Shown: positions 57,519 to 64,000 of the stretch, in pieces
Position numbering within the stretch: position 1 is the first letter of the stretch
Layout: every line of letters begins with the position of its first letter
From: Inquilinus limosus DSM 16000
Lineage (GTDB): Bacteria; Pseudomonadota; Alphaproteobacteria; DSM-16000; Inquilinaceae
Length of the DNA stretch: 64,000 nt
Assembly: GCF_000423185.1 (NCBI RefSeq)
Contig: NZ_KE383985.1
Coordinates: 86,632 to 150,631, forward strand
Reading direction: 5' to 3'
Position numbers and translations under genes: made by a program
The notes under the pieces: generated by a model
Told to the model about the DNA's origin: nothing
Databases searched by the model: none
What the model saw: only the letters and a program-made list of their open reading frames with translations

Positions 57519-57548
57519 TTGTCGGCCGGCATGGCTGCCCCGTATAAC
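57519..57548 (+). promoter_or_regulatory. Sigma-70-type promoter of the porin gene
   Basis: -35 TTGTCG (57519-57524), 18-bp spacer and -10 TATAAC (57543-57548). Predicted start near 57555 gives a 90-base leader with a hairpin CGGCC-GTTC-GGCCG (57615-57628) and two AGGGGACAT direct repeats. The rest of the 364-bp gap (57281-57518) shows no gene or other site. The ribosome site AGGAGGT (57634-57640) is near perfect. Confidence 0.7.
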
Positions 57549-57644
57549 CTGCAGATCGACGCCATTCGCACCCTGGCTGTGGTGTCGTCTTCGAGGGGAC
57601 ATTCTAGGGGACATCCGGCCGTTCGGCCGCGTTAGGAGGTAGGA

Positions 57645-58820
57645 ATGAAGAAGATTCTGCTGGGTGGGACGGCGCTGGTCGCCGCCGCGCTGGCGGCTGC
57701 AGCGCCGGCGTCGGCGGAAGACAAGGCGGTCACGTCCGGGCTCGAGATGAAGATCAGCGGCTTCGTCGCCTGGGAAGCCGGCTTGATCATCGGCTCGACC
57801 GACGACGGCCGCGACCGCGAGTACGACTTCAACTCGAACGGCCGTCTGCAGTTCGACATCAAGAACGTTACGGATTCCGGCCTCGAATACGGCGCCCGCA
57901 TCCGTATGAACAACGTCAACCGGAGCCAGAACGTCACGGTTGACCGTCAGTATGTCTATGTGAAGGGCGAGTTCGGTACCGTGACCTTCGGCGACTCGCC
58001 GCAGGTCGCCGGTGACTTCGGCTATTTCTTCGCGCCCGACGACATCCTGAACGCCCAGGGCGGTTACGGCGACAACCTGGACGGCAACTACCGCTACGGC
58101 GGTGGTGACTTCTTCATGCTCGACCCGACCTACAATACGGGTCTGGCCCGCAGCACCAGCATCAAGTACTCCTCGCCGAGCATCGGCGGCTTCATCTTCG
58201 GCGTCGGCTTCACGCCTGTCATCTCGGACACCACGGCTCTCAGCACCGGCACCGTCGGGCGGGATGACCTGTTCAACGACGGCCAGATCTTCGAGAACGT
58301 GATCAGCGGCGGCGTCGGCTATGAGGGCGAGTTCGACGGCACCAGCGTCAAGGTCCGCGGCACCGCCACTTACGGCAATGGCATCAATAACCGCTGGGAC
58401 CTCGAAGCCTACAGCGTCGGCGGCCAGGTCGGCTTCGGCGGCATCGTCGGCAGCATCGTCTGGGTCGGCGTGCCCAGCGGCTTCGGCGGCGGTGAGACCG
58501 ACAAGAACTTCAACACGGTCGGGGTCGGCCTCGGCTACAGCTTGGGCGCCCTGAACTTCGGCCTCGGCTACGCCTACACCTGGGCCGACAAGAACAACGA
58601 CCTGACCGGTTCGGGCGGCGACGACAAGGGCGACCTGAAGGACAACCACATCGCCGCGGCGACCGTGAACTACACCCTGGCGCCCGGCCTGAACACCTAC
58701 GCCGAGGTGATCTACGAGATCCAGAACTACCGTAAGCGGGATTTCGGTGGCGTCATCGTCAACGAGGAGAGCGATTGGGAGCAGGCGACGTTCCTGACCG
58801 GCATCTCGGTCTCCTTCTGA
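57645..58820 (+). CDS. Outer-membrane porin
   Basis: 391 residues. A signal peptide (MKKILLGGTALVAAALAAAA, cleavage at ASA-ED, residue 24) leads to a beta-barrel of alternating residues with many short amphipathic strands. Typical segments are GLEMKISGFVAWEAG at the start, FGTVTFGDSPQVAG and a C-terminal phenylalanine (TGISVSF), the signature of outer-membrane barrels. Related to the Gram-negative porin family of Rhodospirillales. Its codon choice, strong promoter and ribosome site point to high expression. Likely a general diffusion porin. Confidence 0.9.
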   Translation: MKKILLGGTALVAAALAAAAPASAEDKAVTSGLEMKISGFVAWEAGLIIGSTDDGRDREYDFNSNGRLQFDIKNVTDSGLEYGARIRMNNVNRSQNVTVDRQYVYVKGEFGTVTFGDSPQVAGDFGYFFAPDDILNAQGGYGDNLDGNYRYGGGDFFMLDPTYNTGLARSTSIKYSSPSIGGFIFGVGFTPVISDTTALSTGTVGRDDLFNDGQIFENVISGGVGYEGEFDGTSVKVRGTATYGNGINNRWDLEAYSVGGQVGFGGIVGSIVWVGVPSGFGGGETDKNFNTVGVGLGYSLGALNFGLGYAYTWADKNNDLTGSGGDDKGDLKDNHIAAATVNYTLAPGLNTYAEVIYEIQNYRKRDFGGVIVNEESDWEQATFLTGISVSF

Positions 58821-58850
58821 TCGATCCGATAAAAAGCTAGCCTTTGAAGG

Positions 58851-58879
58851 GGGAGCGGCTATGATGCCGCTCCCTTTTT
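58851..58879 (+). terminator. Intrinsic terminator of the porin gene
   Basis: A perfect 9-bp stem GGGAGCGGC/GCCGCTCCC around TATGAT, followed by TTTTT. It lies 30 bp after the porin stop. It overlaps the 5' part of the open frame of the next gene, which sets the start of that gene downstream. Confidence 0.92.
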
Positions 58880-58896
58880 CTATGTGGCCGCGCCGA

Positions 58897-59436
58897 ATGT
58901 CGTTGAGATCGCTGTTCGCCCTGCTGACGGTCGTTGTTTCCCTTGCCGCCTGCTCCGACGACGGCATCAAGGTCGGCCCCAGCCCCGAACTGGGCCCCTC
59001 GCGCGAGCGCACCCCGCCGGACAACCAGAGCATCTTCGGCCCGGGCGGCCTGAGCTTCGGCGCCGGCTCCGAGCGGCCCCAGGATCTCGGCGAGGGCGCC
59101 GTCCTCGGCGTCAACGCCTATCTCTGGCGCGCCAGCCTCGACACCGTCTCCTTCATGCCGATCACCAGCGCCGACCCGTTCGGCGGCACCATCGTCACCG
59201 ACTGGTACACGGCGCCCAACAGCCCCAACGAGCGCTACAAGCTGAACGTCTACATCCTGGGCCGCGAGCTGCGTTCCGACGGCGTCCGGGTCAGCGTGTT
59301 CCGCCAGGTCCAGGGCCGGGGCGGCTGGGCCGACGCGCCGGCCCCCGCCACCATGGCCAGCGCGCTCGAGGACACCATCCTGACCAAGGCGCGGCAGCTG
59401 CGCATCACCGGGCTCGAGCAGTCGACCGCCCAGTGA
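58897..59436 (+). CDS. DUF3576 lipoprotein
   Basis: 179 residues. The N-terminus MSLRSLFALLTVVVSLAAC is a lipoprotein signal with the lipidated cysteine at 19. The DUF3576 body includes GEGAVLGVNAYLWRASLDTV, SADPFGGTIVTDWY and VSVFRQVQGRGGW. The function is unknown, but the family is confined to Alphaproteobacteria and is often near leuS-lptE. The frame opens at 58861, but the region up to 58879 is the porin terminator, so the start is set at 58897 (58882 is possible). Confidence 0.85.
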   Translation: MSLRSLFALLTVVVSLAACSDDGIKVGPSPELGPSRERTPPDNQSIFGPGGLSFGAGSERPQDLGEGAVLGVNAYLWRASLDTVSFMPITSADPFGGTIVTDWYTAPNSPNERYKLNVYILGRELRSDGVRVSVFRQVQGRGGWADAPAPATMASALEDTILTKARQLRITGLEQSTAQ

Positions 59437-59463
59437 TCCGGCCCGCAGGGCTGTCATCCATCC

Positions 59464-59494
59464 GGGCGCCGCGGGTTGATCCGCGGCGCCCTTT
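59464..59494 (+). terminator. Hairpin between the DUF3576 gene and leuS
   Basis: A perfect 11-bp stem GGGCGCCGCGG/CCGCGGCGCCC around GTTGAT, followed by TTTCCC. It probably ends DUF3576 transcription, or partly attenuates leuS. It lies 41 bp before the leuS start. Confidence 0.75.
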
Positions 59495-59534
59495 CCCTGT
59501 AAATGCCTAGGTTTTCCGGCACCAGAGCATCGAG

Positions 59535-62126
59535 ATGTCCCGCTATAACCACCGAGAAACCGAGGCGCATTGGCAAGCCGTGTGGCGGGAGCGCGGCACC
59601 TTTCGGCTCGAGACGCTCGGCGACCGGCCGAAATACTACGTCCTGGAGATGTTCCCCTATCCCTCGGGGCGCATCCATATGGGCCATGTCCGCAACTACA
59701 CGCTGGGCGACGTGGTGGCGCGGCACCGCCGGGCGCTGGGCTTCGACGTGCTGCACCCGATGGGCTGGGACGCCTTCGGCCTGCCGGCGGAGAACGCGGC
59801 GATCGAGCGCGGCGCCCATCCGGCGGCCTGGACCTACGAGAACATCGCGGCGATGCGCACCCAGCTGCAGTCCATGGGGCTGTCGCTGGACTGGGACCGC
59901 GAGATCGCGACCTGCCACCCGGACTACTACCGCCACGAACAGAAGATGTTCCTCGACTTCCTGGCGGCGGGCCTGGCCTACCGCAAGGAATCCTGGGTCA
60001 ACTGGGACCCGGTCGAGAACACGGTCCTGGCGAATGAGCAGGTGATCGACGGTCGCGGCTGGCGCTCCGGCGCGCCGGTCGAGCGGCGCAAGCTGAACCA
60101 GTGGTTCCTGCGCATCACCGAATACGCCGACGACCTGCTGGCCGCGCTGCCGACGCTGGAGCGCTGGCCGGAGCGGGTGCGGCTGATGCAGGAGAACTGG
60201 ATCGGCCGGTCGGTCGGCGCCCGCGTCACCTTCCGGCTGCAGGGGCGCGAGGACGGGCTGGAGATCTTCACCACCCGGCCGGACACGCTGTTCGGCGCCA
60301 GCTTCTGCGCCGTATCGCCCGACCACCCGCTGGCCGACGAGATCGGCCGCGCCAACCCGGCCGTGGCCGAGTTCGTCGCCGAATGCCGCCGCAGCGGCAC
60401 CAGCGAGGCCGCGATCGAGACGCAGGAGAAGCGCGGCATCGACACCGGGCTGCGGGCCGTCCACCCGCTGGATCCCAGCTTCACCGTCCCGGTCTATGTC
60501 GCCAATTTCGTGCTGATGGAATACGGCACCGGCGCCATCTTCGGCTGCCCGGCGCATGACCAGCGCGATTTCGACTTCGCCCGTGCCTACGGCCTGCCGA
60601 TCACGCCGGTGCTGTGGCCGGCCGGCGTGGACCGGCCGGACGGCGCGGCCCAGGCCGAGGCGATGGTCTACACCGACGGCGCCTTCGCCTACGATCTGGG
60701 TCCGCTGACGCCGGACCGCCCGATCTCGGTCGACGAGGCCAAGGACATCGTCATCGCCGCCCTGCAGCAGCGCGGGGCGGGGGAGGGGACGGTGCGCTAC
60801 CGGCTGCGCGACTGGGGCGTGTCGCGCCAGCGCTACTGGGGCTGCCCGATCCCGATCATCCATTGCGAGACCTGCGGCATCGTACCGGTGCCGGAGGACC
60901 AGCTGCCGGTGACCCTGCCGGAGGACGTGACCTTCGACCAGCCGGGCAATCCGCTGGACCGGCATCCGACCTGGAAGCACGTCGCCTGCCCGAGCTGCGG
61001 CGGCGCGGCCCGGCGCGAGACCGACACCTTCGACACCTTCTTCGAAAGCTCCTGGTATTTCGCGCGCTTCTGCTCGCCGCGCAGCGCCCAGGCCTTCGAC
61101 CGCGCCGCAGTCGACCGCTGGCTGCCGGTCGACCAGTATGTCGGCGGCATCGAGCATGCGGTGCTGCACCTGCTGTATTCGCGCTTCTTCGTCCGCGCCC
61201 TGAAGCGCTGCGGCTATCTGGGCATCGACGAGCCTTTCGCCGGGCTGTTCACCCAGGGCATGGTCACGCACCAGACCTATCGCGACGCCCAGGGCGCCTG
61301 GCTGTACCCGACCGACGTGACGCGCGACGACCAGGGCAACTGGACGAAGCTGGCCGACGGCGGCCCGGTCACCGCCGGCCGCATCGAGAAGATGTCGAAG
61401 TCCAAGCGCAACACGGTCGACCCGCAGGTGATCATCGACACCTACGGAGCCGATGCGGCGCGGCTGTTCATCCTGTCCGACAGCCCGCCGGACCGCGACA
61501 TGGAATGGACCGAGGCCGGCATCGAGGGCGCCTGGCGCTACCTGCAGCAGCTGTGGCGACTGGTGACCGAGAGCCCGGTGGCGCTGCCGGCGGCCGGGAC
61601 GCCGCAGCCGAACGGCTTCAGCCCCGCAGCCGAGGGGCTGCGCCGGGCGCTGCACAAGACCATTGCCGGCGTCGGAGAGGATCTGGAGCGGTTCCACTTC
61701 AACAAGGCGGTGGCCCGCATCCGTGAGCTGACCAACCTGATCGGCAAGATCGCCGGAGAATCGGGCGGCACGGGGCAGGGGGAGGCCTGGGCGCTGCGCG
61801 AGGCCTTCGACGGCGTGGTCCGGCTGATCGGTCCGATGGTGCCGCATATCGGCGAGGCGCTGTGGCAGCATCTGGGCCATGACGGCCTCCTGGCCGACGC
61901 GCCCTGGCCGAAGGCCGATCCGGCGCTGCTGGTCGACGAGACCGCGACCGTGGCGGTCCAGGTCAACGGCAAGCTGCGCGCCACCATCGTGCTGCCGCGC
62001 GATGCGGACGAGGCGACGGCGCGCGAAGCCGCGCTGGCCGACGCCAACGTCGCCCGCGCGCTCGAAGGCCGCACCGTGCGCAAGGTCATCGTCGTCCCGA
62101 ACAGGATCGTCAATGTCGTGGGTTAG
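59535..62126 (+). CDS. leuS: Leucyl-tRNA synthetase
   Basis: 863-residue class I aminoacyl-tRNA synthetase that charges tRNA(Leu). The HIGH motif reads HMGH (48-51), the KMSKS motif is at about 619-623, the CP1 editing domain includes [10 protein letters not shown], and the anticodon-binding and C-terminal domains follow. Full length. First gene of leuS-lptE-holA; the stop overlaps the lptE start by 14 bases. Confidence 0.98.
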   Translation: MSRYNHRETEAHWQAVWRERGTFRLETLGDRPKYYVLEMFPYPSGRIHMGHVRNYTLGDVVARHRRALGFDVLHPMGWDAFGLPAENAAIERGAHPAAWTYENIAAMRTQLQSMGLSLDWDREIATCHPDYYRHEQKMFLDFLAAGLAYRKESWVNWDPVENTVLANEQVIDGRGWRSGAPVERRKLNQWFLRITEYADDLLAALPTLERWPERVRLMQENWIGRSVGARVTFRLQGREDGLEIFTTRPDTLFGASFCAVSPDHPLADEIGRANPAVAEFVAECRRSGTSEAAIETQEKRGIDTGLRAVHPLDPSFTVPVYVANFVLMEYGTGAIFGCPAHDQRDFDFARAYGLPITPVLWPAGVDRPDGAAQAEAMVYTDGAFAYDLGPLTPDRPISVDEAKDIVIAALQQRGAGEGTVRYRLRDWGVSRQRYWGCPIPIIHCETCGIVPVPEDQLPVTLPEDVTFDQPGNPLDRHPTWKHVACPSCGGAARRETDTFDTFFESSWYFARFCSPRSAQAFDRAAVDRWLPVDQYVGGIEHAVLHLLYSRFFVRALKRCGYLGIDEPFAGLFTQGMVTHQTYRDAQGAWLYPTDVTRDDQGNWTKLADGGPVTAGRIEKMSKSKRNTVDPQVIIDTYGADAARLFILSDSPPDRDMEWTEAGIEGAWRYLQQLWRLVTESPVALPAAGTPQPNGFSPAAEGLRRALHKTIAGVGEDLERFHFNKAVARIRELTNLIGKIAGESGGTGQGEAWALREAFDGVVRLIGPMVPHIGEALWQHLGHDGLLADAPWPKADPALLVDETATVAVQVNGKLRATIVLPRDADEATAREAALADANVARALEGRTVRKVIVVPNRIVNVVG

Positions 62127-62616
62127 ACTCGCAGCACCGCTGCTCCTGATCCTTGCGCTCGGGGCCTGCGGGCTCAGACCGCTCTACGGCACCAACTCGG
62201 TCGGCGCCGCGATGTCCGATCGGCTGGCGCAGGTCAATGTCGGCGTCATCGGCGACCGGTCCGGCCAGGTGCTGCGCACGGAGTTGATCCGAACCCTGAA
62301 CCCGCAGGGCCGGCCGGCCCAGCCGGCTTATGACCTTGGCGTCTCGCTCGTGGAATCGCAGCAGGACGTCAACCTGATCAGCGACCTGACGACGACCCGC
62401 AAGAACCTGACTTTGACCGCAAGCTTCGTGCTGACCGACCGCAAGACCGGCCAGCCGGTCTTCTCCGATTCGGTCACGGAGATCACCAGCTTCAACATCC
62501 TGGCCGACCAGTACACGACGCTGGTCGGCGAACGCGATGCGCGCGAGCGGGCGCTGCATTCGCTCGGCGAGGACATCCGCACCCGCCTCGCTCTCTATTT
62601 CGACCGGCATCCGTGA
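62113..62616 (+). CDS. lptE: LPS assembly lipoprotein LptE
   Basis: 167 residues. Lipoprotein signal [20 protein letters not shown] with the lipidated cysteine at 19; the body has CGLRPLYGT, a hallmark of alphaproteobacterial LptE. LptE plugs the LptD barrel that delivers lipopolysaccharide to the outer membrane. The ATG at 62113 overlaps leuS. The next gene overlaps the stop by 4 bases (GTGA). Confidence 0.9.
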   Translation: MSWVRLAAPLLLILALGACGLRPLYGTNSVGAAMSDRLAQVNVGVIGDRSGQVLRTELIRTLNPQGRPAQPAYDLGVSLVESQQDVNLISDLTTTRKNLTLTASFVLTDRKTGQPVFSDSVTEITSFNILADQYTTLVGERDARERALHSLGEDIRTRLALYFDRHP

Positions 62617-63638
62617 AGCTGCCGCCGAACCGGATCGACAGCTTCGTCCGGCGGCCCGATCCCGGCATCCGCGCGGTGCTGCTGTACGGCCCGGATGCCG
62701 GCGCCGTGCGCGACTATGCCGACACGCTCGCCCGCGGCGTCATCGACCCGCCGACCGACCCGTTCCGCGTCGCGGAGCTGCCGGCGGCCGAGATCGGCCG
62801 CGACCCGGCCCGGCTGGTCGACGAGGTCTTCGCCCTGTCGCTGACCGGCGGCCGCCGCCTGGTGCGGGTGCGGGACGCGACCGATGCGGTGGCGCCGGCG
62901 CTCGAGGCCGTCCTCGCGGGCGGCGAAACCGATACGCTGGTGGTGCTGGAGGCCGACGAGCTGACGCCGCGCTCGGCCCTGCGCAAGCTGGCGGAGGGGG
63001 CGGAGGCCGCGGCCGCCATCGCCTGCTACATGCCGGATGAGGAGGCGATCGGCCGCTTCATCCACCGCATGCTGGCCGACGCCAAGGTCTCGGCCGACGG
63101 CGAGGCCGAGCAGATGCTGGCCGCGCTGCTGGTCGGCGACCGCCAGATCGCCCGGCGCGAGGTCGAGAAGCTGATCGCCTATGTCGGGGAGGGCGGTCGG
63201 ATCGATGTCGAGGCGGTGCGCGCCTGCATCGGCGACGCCACCGAACGCTCGCTGGACGATCTCGCCATGGCGGTGGCCGATGGCGACCTGGCCGGCGTCG
63301 ACCGCTCCCTCGGCCGGCTTCTGTCGGAGGGCGGCGAGGCAATCGGCATCCTGCGCGCGGTGCAGCGCCACTTCCTGCGGCTGCACCAGCTGGCGGTGAT
63401 GATCGACGGCGGCGACGCGCCGGACGCCGCGATGGCGGCGCTGCGGCCGCCGGTGTTCTTCAAGGCCAAGGCGGCGATCCGCGGCCAGGTCCGGCGCTGG
63501 AACCAGGACCAGATCGGCGAGGCGCTGCGCCGCCTGATCGAGGCCGAGGCCGAATGCAAGCGCACCGGCCGCCCGCCGGAAACCGTCTGCGCCGCGACGC
63601 TGCTGCGCATCGCGCGAGCGGTTGCAAGGAAAAACTGA
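62613..63638 (+). CDS. holA: DNA polymerase III subunit delta (HolA)
   Basis: 341-residue clamp-loader subunit. N-terminal PDPGIRAVLLYGPDAGAVRDYA, with a GPDAG loop in place of a P-loop as in HolA, then domain II and the three-helix collar domain (VFFKAKAAIRGQVRRWNQDQ near 285). GTG start at 62613 overlaps lptE by 4 bases. Last gene of the leuS-lptE-holA operon; an inverted repeat follows. Confidence 0.95.
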   Translation: MKLPPNRIDSFVRRPDPGIRAVLLYGPDAGAVRDYADTLARGVIDPPTDPFRVAELPAAEIGRDPARLVDEVFALSLTGGRRLVRVRDATDAVAPALEAVLAGGETDTLVVLEADELTPRSALRKLAEGAEAAAAIACYMPDEEAIGRFIHRMLADAKVSADGEAEQMLAALLVGDRQIARREVEKLIAYVGEGGRIDVEAVRACIGDATERSLDDLAMAVADGDLAGVDRSLGRLLSEGGEAIGILRAVQRHFLRLHQLAVMIDGGDAPDAAMAALRPPVFFKAKAAIRGQVRRWNQDQIGEALRRLIEAEAECKRTGRPPETVCAATLLRIARAVARKN

Positions 63639-63661
63639 ACGATTTCAGTCGGTTAGAATCC

Positions 63662-63738
63662 TGTCATTGCCGGGTTTGACCCGTCAATCCAGAGAGCCTC
63701 GACATCTTCCGGATGCCGGGTCAGGCGCGGGCATGACA
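63662..63738. repeat. Intergenic double-hairpin repeat, family A copy 3
   Basis: 77-bp copy of the family A element; opens with TGTCATTGCCGGG and ends with GCATGACA. It has a few substitutions in the inner arms, so it is the most decayed copy. Lies between the converging holA and parB genes. Confidence 0.85.
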
Positions 63739-63753
63739 ATGAGGGGAAAGGCC

Positions 63754-64000
63754 CTACCACTTCTCCTTCGTGCCCTGCAGCCGCTTCAGCAGGGCGGCGA
63801 ACTGGTCCAGGTTGCTCCATTGGATGTGGATCGTGCCGCTGGTGTTGTTGTTCTGCGTGTCGATCTTCACCCTGTAGCCCAGCCGGGTCTCGATGTCCCG
63901 CTCCAGCGCCACGATGTTCGGATCGCGCATCGCCGGCCGGGACGGGGCGGGGGAGGGCTGCTCGCGGGCGTCGCGGGCCAGCTGCTCGGTCTGGCGGACG
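63754..64000 (-). CDS. parB: Chromosome partitioning protein ParB, C-terminal part
   Basis: 81 residues plus stop, cut by the right window edge. The visible C-terminal dimerisation domain includes DPNIVALERDIETRLGYRVK, IDTQNNNTSGTIHIQWSNL and FAALLKRLQG, all typical of chromosomal ParB. Converges with holA. The DNA-binding part and parA lie outside the window. Confidence 0.93.
   Translation of the reverse strand, partial: VRQTEQLARDAREQPSPAPSRPAMRDPNIVALERDIETRLGYRVKIDTQNNNTSGTIHIQWSNLDQFAALLKRLQGTKEKW

Noticed and set aside
57281-57640. Hidden small RNA or short gene in the porin upstream gap
   Set aside because: No ribosome site with a frame of usable length upstream of the promoter, and no RNA family recognised; only promoter and leader are supported.
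59454-61880. 808-residue minus-strand open frame
   Set aside because: Antisense shadow of leuS; it covers the HIGH and KMSKS regions of a clear synthetase.

Overview
The window is high-GC, densely coded DNA that reads as a chromosomal segment of an alphaproteobacterium, most likely in Rhodospirillales or a neighbouring order (inference). The reasons are the atpI-B-E-b'-b gene order with a separate b' subunit, the leuS-lptE-holA-parB neighbourhood, a DUF3576 lipoprotein, the Rhizobium-type glycerol ABC operon glpSTPQUV, and the intergenic inverted repeats. No tRNA, rRNA, CRISPR, phage or insertion sequence was recognised. Most genes are in tight, overlapping (ATGA/GTGA) operons.

Layout. 1-10.7 kb: a truncated Bax-type glucosaminidase, a NifU-like Fe-S protein, mutY, a DciA-type protein, a DsbA-like thiol oxidoreductase, smc, a CorC/HlyC membrane protein, folE, apaG and an OmpA-type lipoprotein. 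10.8-23.9 kb: a YdhS-like FAD protein, then the glycerol import and oxidation operon (glpD-S-T-P-Q-U-V, minus strand). It diverges from a sulfate ABC importer (sbp-cysT-cysW-cysA) across a 300-bp control region full of TTCG/CGAA palindromes. 24-32.3 kb: an MFS exporter, a SnoaL-like protein, a metallo-beta-lactamase-fold hydrolase, lepA and the F0 half of ATP synthase. 32.4-35.4 kb: an MFS transporter, xthA and an ArsR/SRPBCC pair.

35.5-46.8 kb is the accessory-looking part. A degenerate ABC exporter, a cyclic-nucleotide-binding protein and a methyltransferase form one minus-strand operon. Facing away from them is a plus-strand cluster: two MurG/COG4671-like glycosyltransferases, two GT4 glycosyltransferases, a histidine phosphatase, a polysaccharide-deacetylase-like protein and a membrane protein, with an AbrB/PIN toxin-antitoxin pair in the middle. 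Together they look like an uncharacterised envelope-glycan or glycolipid system. 46.8-52.8 kb is a four-gene oligopeptide (Yej/Opp-type) ABC importer.

52.9-64 kb: a small coiled-coil protein, a methyltransferase overlapping a phosphodiesterase-like MBL protein, a winged-helix regulator with a degenerate receiver, an L,D-transpeptidase, the YggS PLP protein, a porin with a clear promoter and leader, a DUF3576 lipoprotein, leuS, lptE, holA and the 3' end of parB.

Three families of inverted-repeat elements (six copies) all lie between converging genes, at six of the eight convergent junctions. This suggests a role in two-way transcription termination.
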